From assembly GCA_000727475.1 (NCBI GenBank), contig KL647301.1, forward strand, positions 1,184,093-1,248,092: DNA of 64,000 nt, in the 5' to 3' direction. A model generated the notes under the pieces. That model had not been told where the DNA came from. It searched no databases and saw nothing but the letters and a program-made list of their open reading frames with translations. Below, piece by piece: positions 37,301 to 49,000 of the stretch (its first letter is position 1; each line of letters opens with the position of its first letter). Source of the stretch: Sarcocystis neurona (taxonomy: Eukaryota; Apicomplexa; Conoidasida; Eucoccidiorida; Sarcocystidae). Position numbers and translations under genes: made by a program.

Positions 37301-39307
37301 TTCTGGAACAATTGTGCAGAGGCCGATGGTGACCGTAGTGTCTCATTAATGTGCACGTGCGAGTGTCTGTGTACGTGTCAGAAGTCTATGTGTATACGGG
37401 TCTGGGGCTGCGTCTATCTTCGAGATAGTTTTCTTCGTTCGCCTGGGGTGGCAGATGCGACTGTTTTTCCACGGGCTACCCTAGCTCGACGCGTTCTGTA
37501 AGGGCTACAACGTTTACAGACGGAACGCGACTGCATTGAACTCGTTAGATTTCAGACAATTCTTTTACTAACCTGCGTACGTCTCGGTAGAAAACTGCTC
37601 TTCGTAGTGAAACTCCGTGGCGTCCGGTGATGAGGACGTCAACGTATCCGACATTTGTTCGAAGAAGGAGTGCAGCAGCACCAATCAATCAGGATTGATT
37701 TGACAACGCGTCGGGGACATCAGGAGTCAGTCTTGCGCAGTGCACAAACGTGGACACCAACCGGTGATAGCTTTGGCTGTCAGCTTCCTGCTGTGTCGTC
37801 CTCACGCAGGAGAGGGGAGTGGCTCGGATTCGAAAAAGTTCTCCCCTCTATCTTGAGGCAGCGCTTTGGTTTCACTGGAGATGAACTTCGTAAGGTAAAT
37901 TGCAAAAGCACGCGACTTGCGGACATACACATCCTCAGACAGCTTGCGAACATGCATTGCTTTAGGCAGCTTACTCGTTGGGGGCATCAGTATGGGAAAG
38001 CCCTACGTCGGGCACCACGTCGGCAGTCCTGGGCGTTTCATCTCTATCTGTGCACGTGTGCACAATGGAGAGTGACACGTCGGGTACACGTTGCTACACA
38101 TTTATATGGATACCGATGAAGGGTACGTACGTACATACTGGATACGCTTTCAGGTGACCCCAAGTCGCGAACAACCATAGCCTGCTTCCTTCTTACTAGA
38201 GAAATGCAGAGTTTGTCTCCTCAAACTCGGCGTGGACGACAGCAGCAACTGAACATACAAGCACGTGTGAGAAGAACTCGAATCGCTGTCCTCGCAGGGC
38301 GGCACTTCCGTGCTGGAACACACATTTTTGGCTTACGGGGAAAATCAGCGTTGTGTATCTCTTCTGTGCATTTTGGCTTCTCCGCAAGCAAGCAGACATA
38401 CGATAGCGCAGTTCAGGTACTAGGTGGCATCCGTCTCCTAAGTTCACACTCTGCAGTATGACGACTTCTTTGCTGTGTCTGTGTAATTCCGCTGCGTGGT
38501 TTTTCCAGCGTAGACGGTCCTGATGCTTTGCCCTGGCTGCGACTGCTTGTTTCAATCGCGCAGGATGGTCCGTTTTGTTGGAAAGGCAGTAGACGGACGT
38601 CCATAACGGAAGTGTCCTTGATGCTGTTGTCGTCGACAGCCTCAACGGAGGACTCGCACGCTGCAACGCACTGCACGCAATACAGTGAGGAAGCAAGAAC
38701 AGCTTTTCTCCACAGACAGCAGGGGCGTCAGCAGGAGCGGGACCAGCAACAACTGTTCCCTGCGACAGAGGGGCAACAGTTCCAACAGCAAGGCCTGCAG
38801 CCCGATGCTTCCCCGCAGCAGGAACTGCATCAGCCGCACGCGCAACAGCTAGCATCGGCAGATCTGGTCCTCTCCGCTGAGCGAGTCACAGTAGGAAGCA
38901 ACGAAGGCTGTGATCGCAGACAGCAACTGGAAGAGCACCCCCACACGTTCGAGGCTATGGACGTAGACGAGGAGGGTGGGGAACTCTCGCTGGAAAGCAG
39001 CAGCTGCCGAGGTGTCAGCGACAACGGGAGAGACTTTCAGAGAGGCAACCGCAGCAGCAGCAGCGCGGGAGAGGCTGCGGAACCAATGGAACGCAGTCCC
39101 CGCGGAAGGCAAGAAAGCGGTATTCTACGTGGAGAACCTGGTGACACGGCGAATTCGCACGAAGATACTACCGTGGTTCTGGAGGTAACGTCTGTCTGGG
39201 TCAACGGATTCCAAGAGTCGGGGAAGCCCTACGACGTGCACGTTCAGGCGAGAGTTGACGGGCATATGGCACGTGATTTCTATATCGAAATCAAGGCGAC
39301 TGTTGCT
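34355..39307 (+). CDS. Low-complexity-rich protein with C-terminal NO VEIN/DUF3883-like PD-(D/E)XK domain (incomplete model)
   Basis: Predicted exons are 34355-35070 (acceptor TGTTGCAG, which also places an ATG first; donor GTGAGC), about 35459-36354, 37810-37894, a short exon near 38199-38267, and 38509-39307 (donor GTGAGT). The junction 36354/37810 is phase-consistent and gives KLDTG|R then GEWLGFEKVLPSILRQRFGF; the 34355 to 35459 junction is not phase-resolved. Exons 1, 2 and 5 are Ala/Gln/Glu/Ser-rich. The informative part is the end of the last exon: VTSVWVNGFQESGKPYDVHV, then about ten residues, then DFYIEIKAT. This matches the NO VEIN C-terminal (DUF3883) pattern WVN-x-x-x-E-S/T-G-x-PYD ... 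Y-I-E-V/I-K-A/S-T, whose Asp and E-x-K residues correspond to a PD-(D/E)XK nuclease-like core. The rest of the domain (normally a block with EW..A and a Tyr-rich strand) must lie in later exons that I could not locate. Function is unknown; nucleic-acid cleavage or binding is only a family-level possibility. Confidence 0.6.
36598..36723 (+). repeat. Two-copy 63-bp tandem repeat (21-codon period) inside a putative intron
   Basis: TTGCAGCAGTGATCTGCATC at 36598 recurs as TTGTAGTAGTGATGTGCATC at 36661. The period is exactly 21 codons, and the frame 36423-36749 therefore encodes two related 21-residue units (ICITCTHVLYARVAQSML and MCITCTRVLYACMAQGML). Since the preceding exon appears to splice at 36354, I treat this as intronic. 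Confidence 0.75.
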
Positions 39308-41067
39308 GTGAGTGTGGAACTTTTTCGCACTGTTCACCATATTTGGAACCCCGCAGCTTAGCCACTGTAGATTAGTCTTCACAAGGCCAGACGCAAGAAG
39401 AGCCCTGCCCGCACGAGCGGCAACAGCAGCCACGGTGGGAGCAGCATTAATAAGAGAAGCACCACGAGATGCGCCCACGTGAGTAGGACGCTTTGAAAAG
39501 GAAGACAGAAGACGCACCTCAGAGCAGGTAGAGTGGGGCGCAAAGAATAGCAGCAGGCGAACTCACGAGCAGCGGAGTCTGTAGCGGCCCTACGAGCCAC
39601 ACAGCACGCAAAGGCTGGTAGTGGAAGAACTGCACGAATTTGACGCGTAACAAAAAACCGCTCGTGAAACCACTTAAGGCCGCAAGTGGGGTACCCGTGT
39701 ATTGCTCTGTATATCCGAAGCATGATACAAAGGAAAACCTGGTTGCTAGCGTTTCTGCGTGCGCCTCCACCGTATCGGCTGGCGGACAGAAACACGAGGT
39801 ACACGCAAAGCGTGAGGCATTGCTCACTCCATGCTACTGTCTTTACACACAAAAGAGGAAATTTCGCTAGTCGCGAGTGCATCGTTTGTGGAAAGCGAAA
39901 TAGTGGGGGCATCGCAAAAAAGCTGCGAATGGCAGAGACGATCCCAAATTCTCCTTCCGTGTGATGCGTCTACTACAGAGGACAGCGAAGGAGTCGCGTT
40001 CGTTTCCATGCTTAACCCGTACACTAAGACGAACCCGTCGCCCCTTTTGCGCCTTCGCCTGGCTCATGTCTGTTTTTCTTGTGTGCTTTGTCCGTTCTTC
40101 AGACTCATCCGTGCTTCGTTCTCTCCTTGCGGCAGCTTGACTTTGCCCGCAGCCAAGGACCTGACAACTACTTGTACGTCAGCTTGCCCCTACTGTGCAC
40201 GTAAACGTCCTTCACGATAGACTTGACACGTGCACGTACGTCAGCTTTGTACGTGCATACGCCATTAATGCTGTTCGGCCGCAGCACTTCTTGTTTCTAC
40301 ACAGTCTGCTTGTGTAGATAGGTGGGAGAACCAGTATATACCAGAGAACCCATATGTTTATATCTATACCTGTGTGCGCGTAGAGAGAGAGGAAGATCAA
40401 GGGTAAACGATTACGCATATATACGTGTGCATCGCCAGGTGGCATACCTATGTGGTACGTCTCGCACAGGTTGTAATAGTAGGATCCTGCGGTGGCGCAC
40501 CTACGTAAAATGTGCGGATCTGCCGATCCGACCTGCGTGCGTTGCAGTTGCTTGGTGTGGTCGGACTCCTCCGAGCGGAGCGCTGCAGCTAATTTGGGGG
40601 TTGCCGGGTAGAGCATCTTGTATGTAGCGATCACATCTACCCCGAGCGACAGAGCTTGGCACGTTACATACCTCAATTTACGTGAGGTATATGGATACTT
40701 TCTCCGGAAGGTGTAGTTTGCATGCGTCGATGTGGACGTCTGTACCCTGTGTCAGTATCCTGGGATGCCTGGGCAACCGCGAGAGTGCGTGTCGCACCGA
40801 GTTTGATGCGTGTGTCCACATTTTCGTACAGGCCTGCTCGTGATCGCCATTACATCTAGTTTTCTACTTGTGCCTGTGTTGATCCGTGCAGTGTGGTGAA
40901 GCGTGTGAAACCTGGTACTTGTGCCGGGGCTCTTCGCAAATGCGCTGTATTGCCTACATTGCAGGATTCTAGTGATATGCAGCATCCGCGCAGCGAGTCC
41001 GGCATGGATGATTCTGGATAATGTAGCGGAGCGGGTGGCTCGCTGTTTACATTTTCCACCGCCTACG
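39308..41067. other. Downstream of the NOV-like exon, unresolved
   Basis: The remaining exons of the gene ending at 39307 should begin here, but I could not find the expected EW..A / Tyr-rich block in any frame. The best coding-like frame is 39831-40220 plus (contains EEISLVASASFVESEIVGAS). Minus-strand frames 39379-39912 and 40752-41414 are long but lack motifs and Met context. Confidence 0.4.
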
Positions 41068-41981
41068 ATGGTCGACTCTTCAAACCAGCAGGCAGCAACC
41101 ACTACGACCGGGCCGGCTCTGCCGTCAGATGTGTGAGATTGAACACGAAGTTGGAGCAGATTGTTTTCAATTGAGGTGTGTGACATACTAGGAATCGTTA
41201 GCCTCCGCGTGCGTGGAGCGCCTCCAACACTCCGTATGTGGTGGCGTGGGGACTTGCTTGTTTTCACTGGCTGCATACACGTCTTTGTTCGTGAGCCCTG
41301 GTATTCCTTACGTGCACACGTTGATACTGATATGTAATTTACGTATGCCCAAGACTCCGTCGACATTAGTTCAGACATCAGTATAGTGGACACTGGCTCC
41401 TTTTCGCGGAACAAGACTCTGTTGACATTAGTTCAGACATCAGTATAGTCGACCCTAGCTCCTTTTCGCGGAGCAGGTCGCCGTCGGCATGTCATTATGC
41501 ATCATTGTTGCAAGTAGTTTATCTGTCGGTCTGCTGGAGCTACGATGCTTAGGAATCTGACGGGGGTCTCAGGGTGGGAAGCCAGCTTATTATTCAATTG
41601 CACATTATCCTTCTGTCGTATCGCTACGCGCTACGACAGCAGCGATCTTGTTGCACTTTGTGCAACCGTAATTCTCGCGTGGCTCCTCTGCCACATTGCT
41701 TCATCATCGCTCGAAGATTCTGTTGCCTCGTGGAATCCGACTTAGAATTCTAGTCTGCAGGTGTTCAAGGTTGACGTGGCACCGGTGGCCGCGCTGCTTC
41801 TCTGCGTGGTATTTCGGTTTTTCCTTTTGTGTTACGGTTCTTGCTTGCGTACTATTTCAGCAAAATAAGGTGTCGCTTCAAAGAGCAAGTCGACGTCTCT
41901 CACGTGGCCGCGCGCGGGCAGCTGACCGAGCAGGGTATCGACGATATTCTCGGGTGTCTTCTCAAGCCTTCTCGCCGGTGA
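41068..41981 (+). CDS. Candidate small spliced gene of unknown function
   Basis: I do not recognise the family. A plausible start is ATG 41068 (acgATGG), giving MVDSSNQQAATTTTGPALPS and then a donor at about 41131-41135. Possible middle exons follow acceptors at 41551 and 41761 (CTGCAG|, reading VFKVDVAPVAALLLC). The most convincing piece is the last: after a pyrimidine-rich acceptor (gtactatttcag|, 41861) the frame encodes KIRCRFKEQVDVSHVAARGQ and then LTEQGIDDILGCLLKPSRR, with a stop at 41979-41981. That segment has clear helical, conserved-looking character. Junction phases of the middle exons are not settled. The expected protein would be roughly 100-130 residues. Confidence 0.4.
41351..41474 (+). 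repeat. Two-copy tandem repeat, period 62 bp
   Basis: AAGACTCCGTCGACATTAGT at 41351 recurs as AAGACTCTGTTGACATTAGT at 41413. Both continue through TCAGACATCAGTATAGT and CTCCTTTTCGCGGA. It lies in a likely intron or upstream region of the candidate gene around it. Confidence 0.85.
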
Positions 41982-43024
41982 ATGGAGGAGTGTATGACAC
42001 AGCGGGAAGCCTTTCATATGCCGTCCCCGTGTTGCTCACCCTTTTTGTTTCGCCAGCGTGAGAACCTTCTGCACCTTCCGTGTGTCCCTGGGAACGCACG
42101 AGGGTACGCGCGCGCCTCGGTGCGCATCCAGTGCACACGTATGCACGCATTCTCGCACGCAGGAGATCCGTTGCATTGCTTTTACACTCGTGTACGGTAC
42201 AAGTCCATATCCGCACCTACGTGTGTGCGCTGGTGAATGGTGTGTTATTTTCAGATTTCAGAACAACGCGAAGGTCGAGGCTTCACGCCATACACGCGTC
42301 AGGTGGAAACACGTACATGTGCGTATGTGTGAAATCTCATGCAGTGGCTGTACATTAGCGCGCACCGTGATACTATAAGCATCCTCTTCTTTGTGCACAT
42401 CTGCACAGTATGTTTCTTGCAGGTTTTAGAATAAACATGGACGTCCGTGCTGGAGACCAGGCACTCCCAAGGTTGCTTCTAACTGTGCTGAGCAGTCTGC
42501 GAAAACCGCGTCTTGTACACAGGAATCTCGTCTACTGTACGTGCAAAAAAACCATGCGGCACACGAGAGGGTGCTCGTCCGCAGAGAACACCTCCAGTTA
42601 ATCGCCCCTCTTACACCGCGAATCCCGAGTGAAGGGTACCAACAAAGTTTTGGGCAGTTGTCTGCACTACATTATACGTCAACGTTATTTATTCCCATGT
42701 GTACTATGAAACGTAGCTTGTTCTGCAAGAACGAGGGCGTGTACTTGAGTATTGCGATACGTTTGCTGGGGATTCACCAGTCGCTCACACCGCGGGCATC
42801 ATCATCTTGGTGGAAATTTTCCACCAACTACACGTCCTGCTGCTGGATGCTGGTAACGACCACAGAACACACGTGGTACTTAATGCACGTGGCACATCCT
42901 TCTGCAACACAGAAAAGCCGGTGGCCGCAGGTGATGGGCCAGGAAAACGCCAACGCAGCGAATAGACGTAGGCATTCTTCGTTAGCAACTTATGTAAATG
43001 TTGCTGAATCCGCACGCGTACAAC

Positions 43025-44032
43025 TCAAAACTTGGCCGTAGCTAAGCCCGTCGTGACAGTGTGCACTGCTCCAGTTTCAACATACACGCCTGATAGGAAA
43101 ACGTTTTCCAGCGACCTAATGCGCTGCGTGAGCGCGTTGTGCATTAAGGAAACTCTGTAATCCTGAGTCTTTCGAGTCTCTAGGTCGGGAGGAATGTTGT
43201 AGCGTTGTACGTAGTCTTCGTGCTCAAGACGGTTAAACGTTTCAAGGAGGACTTCAGACGAAAAAATAGCCGCCGTCCCACGTTACGACGCCCTGCAGCC
43301 GGTTCTTCCGTATACGTGCAGTCTCGACAGTCTTGTTGCTTCCTTGCGGGAAGCTGAGGCGCACTAACGGCGGGGCGAATTTGGACCGCAGCTTCCTAGT
43401 GCGAAGAGAATGCATCGCTGGGCAAAGACGTTCCTCCCCCTCCTGCAAAAGATAAGAACCGCCCAGCTTAAAGTGAGCAACAGAGGCAACTAGGGCCAAA
43501 AGAGAAGACATTCAAAACCAGTACCAGTCGCACCCTTGTCTATGGGCACCCCTTGACCTTCACTCTCCTGGGAGATTTCTCTTTTCTCTACGTCGCTGGG
43601 TAAAGGGATGCGGGAAGGGGCAGTGCATGAACTCTCGTAGAGCAGATGAGGCAAAGACACCGGCGTCCAGTGTAAAACGAAGGAGTAAACCAAAAAGACC
43701 TTGCTGGGCTCCAGTCTCGTTTCTTCCTTCAAACGTACTCGTGCCAGATTTGCAGTGAATACTTTCTCCGTCCGCAGTCCCACTGACACTGCAAGTGCTC
43801 CACTGCGTTCTCCTTTGCTTCACACAGCCTCGTCTGGAAGCAACGCAAGTGACTGGAGCATCTCTTTCGCGTTCACCACTTGTGCTTATCCTGCTGCTCA
43901 TTGCGTCGGTACTGGTTGTGCGGGAGAAGCTGACACATTCTGCAGCCCTCCCTCCACAGCTGCTAGACTTCCCGGAGCGTCCTTGTGGGCCCTCCTTGTC
44001 TTCGCTGCCGCTGCCACGGGCTTCGGCGACAT
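43025..44032 (-). CDS. Candidate multi-exon gene of unknown function
   Basis: I do not recognise the product. The minus-strand ATG at 44032 begins MSPKPVAAAAKTRRAHKDAP. A second exon starts after TTGCTTCCAG at 43833 and reads TRLCEAKENAVEHLQCQWDC; its end is unclear because a second frame (LRTEKVFTANLARVRLKEET) is also open there. Exon 43442-43316 follows TATCTTTTGCAG and includes RTRKLRSKFAPPLVRLSFPQ. A 64-bp intron (GTATAC...TCTGAAG) leads to the last exon, 43251-43025. That exon reads LLETFNRLEHEDYVQRYNIP, then a helical stretch with ALTQRIRSLENVFLSGVYVE, and stops at 43025-43027. The last two exons are phase-consistent. Charged, heptad-like composition suggests helices. No stop-free single frame exists, so the protein is visible only after splicing. 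Confidence 0.5.
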
Positions 44033-45143
44033 TGAAGCTCCAGACTGTAGTTGGATCTGCTAACCAAAGCGCTCACACTCAACGCACGTAATCCCAAAAC
44101 ACTGCTGCATAACGTTTGCCCACAACGAGACTTTCCACGAATGTGTGCTCTCCTTGTCTACACTGTACCGTGTACCATTTGAGGTGCATTTCGCCAGTCA
44201 TCACTGATGTACACGAGCACAAGCACAACAGTGTCCATATATACGTATATACACGCTCGCCTGCACAATTCTGAAACCTCACAGACACATTACAAAATCT
44301 GAAGCGTCGCTGCGCGCAAACCTGCCTTCATTCCCCCTATGGCGATTGGTCGTTTCCTTAGCGCCGCTCACTTCTGCGGACCGCTAGTTCTCATCCCTTA
44401 TTCCCGTGCAAAGTAAGCATACGAGGGGCACCTAACACTAGAAGGTACGATTCCAAGAGAATCCAAGGCTGTACCGTAGAGCCTCAGCCGTACGTGTCCA
44501 CCAGTGACACGCAAGTCCTTGTGTAAAATTGTCAGATGCCTGATATTCTAAAACGTGAAACATAAGATTCTCTGTAAGTACTGATCCATTGTTGGAAGTA
44601 AGTTACTTGCAAAATGCCTTGCAGGTAATCAAGGCGCTTTCTGGCGCACGCGAATAGCAAGTGCACTGTCCGCTAGACCTACACTGTCTCACGCGTCTAA
44701 GTGTTTCCACGGGCACTCTCACTGCGTTACGCCTAATTGTTATCGCCATCATACGGTAGTACGTACATACACAAGTGTTTCTGCTACAGTTTCAGGGCAA
44801 GATTCATCTAGAAAAACAAGGCTGACACAAATTGATGCATGCATCCGCAAAGCCTCACGTGCCAGTACCTGTTAACTGCAGTGTTTTTGTCTAGTACCTC
44901 TTACATATGTATATAACCTCCCACGCTTGTTGCACGCGGGTCCGTCACGTGTACAGAGTACGAGTCATAATCTTGAATTTGAATGGAGGACTACGTCTCA
45001 TGGGTGTTCACACGCTGGTAGAGCTCCTGTATCGTAGCGCGAGAGAGCCTGCCTGACTCAGAATCTTCCACCATTTCCATATAGCTCGCACACGCACAAC
45101 TCCTGCGCGGGTACCAACTCACAGCCTCTCTCCGTCTAGCGAG
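44033..45143. other. Intergenic, nothing recognised
   Basis: Only short, motif-free frames are present on both strands. The plus-strand frames at 43701-44091 are the antisense of the candidate gene to the left. No repeat or RNA gene was noticed. Confidence 0.5.
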
Positions 45144-45566
45144 TTAATACGCAGATGTAAATACAAGCAGATATGAGAAAGAGGCAGACGGTGACACGAT
45201 AAAGATATTTAGAAGACAGCTGTTTTCGTTGGCACTCGCCTCAAAGGCGCGCTTGTTCAGTTTATCACGCGCACCTTGTTTTGATGCGGACTGTGATGCT
45301 GCACTGTTTTGAATCACGTGCGTCCACAGCTTTTCATGCCCACTCTGTGTCGCAGCCGATTTTGATACTGCATCCGAAGTGGTTGAATTCCTCCGTTGAC
45401 TTTTGAAAAAGTGGTCAGGAACTACTCCAGGGAAATCAGGAGGGAGGCGAAGCAGTTCACATTCAAAATCCCTGGGATGAGAGAGAACAGGCCGGTACAC
45501 GACGTCCAAAAAATACTCAGCTGCAAAATAAATTGCGCAGCACCCGGGCAACCTGTTCCACCGCAT
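45144..45566 (-). CDS. Possible small protein with hydrophobic C-terminus
   Basis: I do not recognise it. The first ATG is at 45566 (MRWNRLPGCCAIYFAAEYFL), although the frame stays open upstream to a TTG at 45590. The middle contains HPRDFECELLRLPPDFPGVV and a Ser/Gln/Lys-rich stretch. The last 25 residues are strongly hydrophobic (LLNIFIVSPSASFSYLLVF), as in a tail anchor or GPI signal. It may be a single exon of a longer gene. There is no competing long frame on the plus strand. Confidence 0.35.
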   Translation of the reverse strand: MRWNRLPGCCAIYFAAEYFLDVVYRPVLSHPRDFECELLRLPPDFPGVVPDHFFKSQRRNSTTSDAVSKSAATQSGHEKLWTHVIQNSAASQSASKQGARDKLNKRAFEASANENSCLLNIFIVSPSASFSYLLVFTSAY

Positions 45567-45570
45567 TGAT

Positions 45571-45734
45571 TGAAAGGAAAGGCGCTTCAAAGAATCGGTC
45601 GCTTTTACTCTTGCGCAGGTAAGAGTGACCGCGACGTTCCATCACATCGACATGAAAGGACGGGCGCTTCTAAGAATCACTCGTTTTTACGCTTGCGCAG
45701 GTAGGAGGTGAAACCGACGAATACGACCGTCGAA
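45571..45734 (+). repeat. Two-copy tandem repeat, period 82 bp
   Basis: TGAAAGGAAAGGCGCTTCAA at 45571 recurs as TGAAAGGACGGGCGCTTCTA at 45653. Both continue with AGAATC and TTGCGCAGGTA. It sits directly upstream of the minus-strand candidate ending at 45566. Confidence 0.8.
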
Positions 45735-46079
45735 GGACGCAGCATACCAAGCTGAAAGGGATCAGTACTTACAAGATAGTCACTGAGAGCTAGCAGAATG
45801 GGAAGTTCGGAGAAGAAACTTCAACAAATAACAAGTCCGTACGTGCCAACAGGAGTATATAACTCCGTCGCCTGGCAATGCCTGCATAGCCTCTTGTGTT
45901 CAAGTGGGTTTCTATTCGTTACTGAGTATGTTCTCTATCTCCAGCCCTGAGCACTCTGTCAGCAACATTCCCGTGACCCGCTGTGTACGGGCTGATTCGG
46001 TGGAGGCATGACAGACTACATGGTCATCCGAGTTAACAGTACGTCAGCACAAGAGACTGAAGACCTTTCACGAATTGAG

Positions 46080-49000
46080 TTAGAGCGTTTTTATCGTACT
46101 CGCCTTACATTCGCGCCGGTACAAGCTTTCTGTAAGCCCCTCCTTTTTCAAGAGTGCAACCATGTAATCTCCAACAGCGTTTCTCGGTAGAACGGCGCCT
46201 ACGCCAATAAGTGGCAGCACGACGTCTCGAGCTCGAAACTCTGCACAATCTTCTTTTGTTAGAATTCGCACCCGCGAATTTGTGCCATCGCCTTCACCCA
46301 GACACCTACTCCATGTCTGGCTCCCTGAGACACCTGCTGTCTTGCACAGACGACCGATCTCATTGTTCTTGACGGGCACTGTAGCGCCAGAGCTACCCCG
46401 TTGAGCCATAAGGACAAGATCGCCCGGTACAGCGTGGTCCGCGCCGTACAAGCGCACTCGTTCCGTTGCACATTTATTCCACAAGTAGGCCGCGTACGCC
46501 TTGACAAACATAAGCCGTTGAAGTCTAGGCAAGGCGGTGATGGCCCGTCGCACGGCATGCCGCGGAGCGAGGGCCGCCCCACCTCCCCGGCAAAACAAAC
46601 ACTCTCGGCGGTCTTCCCCAGCCCTACTTGAGGTGTTTCGTTCTGCCCAATTCGTTCTTACAGCCGCTGACTCCTCTGCACGGAATGATCCCCTCTCTGA
46701 AGCAGCTGCTACTAATTCGGTGCTTATCGCTGCTGTAGCCGGCATTCCTCTTTTGAAGCTTACACTAAATGATGATCCTGCAACTTCTCTCTCTGCTAGT
46801 GCTGCCGCTCTGCGACCAGCTCCTTCTGTGGCCGCCCCCGCCGCAGCGGCGAGCTCTGTGGCATTCACACACTCAGCCAGGTCGCTTTCGCAGGGGTAGA
46901 TTCCCTCGTCACCCGACATCACTTTTCTCAGGTCTTCCACCTCACGTTCGTCAAAAACGGCGTGACGTCTCGAAGCAGCATCCTGTACATAGGGCGACGC
47001 TGCCAGTTGCCTCAGTAGCTGGCGCTCTAAGCGACAACGCTTGGGCAGCAGCGTATATGCACGCCAAAAATCTCCCTGCCAGTAAGCGTCCTGGGCGGCG
47101 GCGTACGCCCGCTGATGCTCAGATGGAACCGCATAGTTCCCAGACTTTTCTGAGAAGGGCGGGGCAGCTGCCGACTTTTGCTGAAAACTAGTAGATTCTT
47201 GCAGCCCCGTGAACGACCCTTCGCGGTGTGTACCTGAGACGCAAGGTCCCATTAGCGAGGCGCACAGTGGCAGGAAAGCATGGGTCACACAGAGCGGGGT
47301 AAGTCCATCACAAGCAGCGCTGTGCGGCAGCGCTGTGAACAGGAGAAACCAGGACAGCGAGACACCCAGAGCATCAGCAGCGGCAATAGCACTAATCATC
47401 GGGGCGCCCGCATGTGCACGACTACCAGGTGAAACAACTGCAACGGCGTTCGCCTCCCCAGCAATCAGCCGCAGGAAGAGTGTAGCGCACTGTCACCACC
47501 ACGGCCACTGGCAGTGCAGTGCACGTCAGTAGTGAACACATTAGGGGTTCCGTATTCACTTAAGTACCGCAAGGTTGACGCATAGCCAGCCACGCTGCTG
47601 TGCATTACTGATTGCGCGTTGAACGTGGAGCACTGGCAGAGGGGTGTGCAACCAGAACAAAAAAACCCACATAATGCTTCCGTACAGGAACCTTCCGAAT
47701 CCTCGGCAACCCGAAGCATATCCGGACCGCCTAGCCTTATAGAGAGTTGCGAACTCCACGTGCAGGTTGCCGTGTCTTTCGAACAAGAAGAAAAGCTGTG
47801 CGTAGTTGAGGCTCCTGTTAACGCTTGAGCGTCTTGTTCCGCCGCTGATTTGCTGACTGCCGCTTTTGCTGATGCACCGTTTCCTTGTGCAACGCCTGTC
47901 GAGCCACTTTCCAGCGTGCTGCTTGTACTCCGGTGTGCTGAACGGGACGCACGGGATGCTGTTGCTGACGTTGCTCCATCGACACCTATAGCTTCACAGA
48001 ATTTGGTTGCTGGGATCTGCACTATGAGATGGCACACCAAATTATGCTGACGGCGAAGCAGCGCCCGTCCAATGTGAAATGTGGGGTGCGCACCTGTTCC
48101 AAACCTTTGCGGTCTGAGACAAACACCCAGGACACAAGAAGAGCGTTCGACGACCTGAACTAGAATTTGATATTAAGTCACTTTCCCTCAGCGAAGTTCA
48201 CTGCGTTTCAACTGGCGTGTCACATAACACGCTACGTAATCAGTGCGGTGGCAACCTGCTCGTCTCCCGCCCCGTTATACACACAAGCAATAACTGCACG
48301 TCCGTGAATCGCTACACTATCTTGTTGTATGGTGGTGAGCACATCTCTTTTCTAGCTGCACTCCTGTGGACCTCCGAAGAGCTGCACCAGTACCCGAAGT
48401 AGTTGACGAAGCCTTTTTCCGTTATGGTGGTTGCCGCTCCACGTACTTCCTCGAGAAGAGCTGCGTGATCATCGTCCAGTTCTCCGATGCGTGGAGCCTC
48501 TAAAAAAGTATCCTCTTCGTCAGTGCAGCCTTGCACACCCGCTGCGTCCGCTCTCTCGTGTAGCCGTGGAAGCACACTGACACGTTTTTCCCCGTGCTCG
48601 CTCACTTTCTGTTTCCGCCACTCTCCCGCATGATCTCCAGCGCGAACACTTTCACGCTTTGCCGCATGTCGAGGCGTTCTCACATCCTTCTTAACACATG
48701 AATTCCCTGTGCTGAGCACAGGCTGTGCTGTTTTTCCAAGCGGCACAGCCTGCTTCACTAGTGGAGTTATTTGAACATTTCGTAGAAGAATTGTAAAACT
48801 GTTTCCTTTTAAACCCCCCAGGTAGACGCGGCCGGGCCGAAAGCTGCCCCACGATACCTGCGCGAAGAATGCACCACGTCTAAGCATGGTCTCTTGAAAT
48901 CTGCTTGAGCGACTAAATTTCTTTACGGACACAGAGGTGAATCGCCCATGCTGTTGTCGACAGCAGCTTCGTTCAACTCGCACGGGACACACCTGTTCAT

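Noticed and set aside
40752..41414. 220-codon minus-strand frame
   Set aside because: It has no recognisable domain, crosses the 62-bp tandem repeat, and overlaps the start of a better plus-strand candidate.
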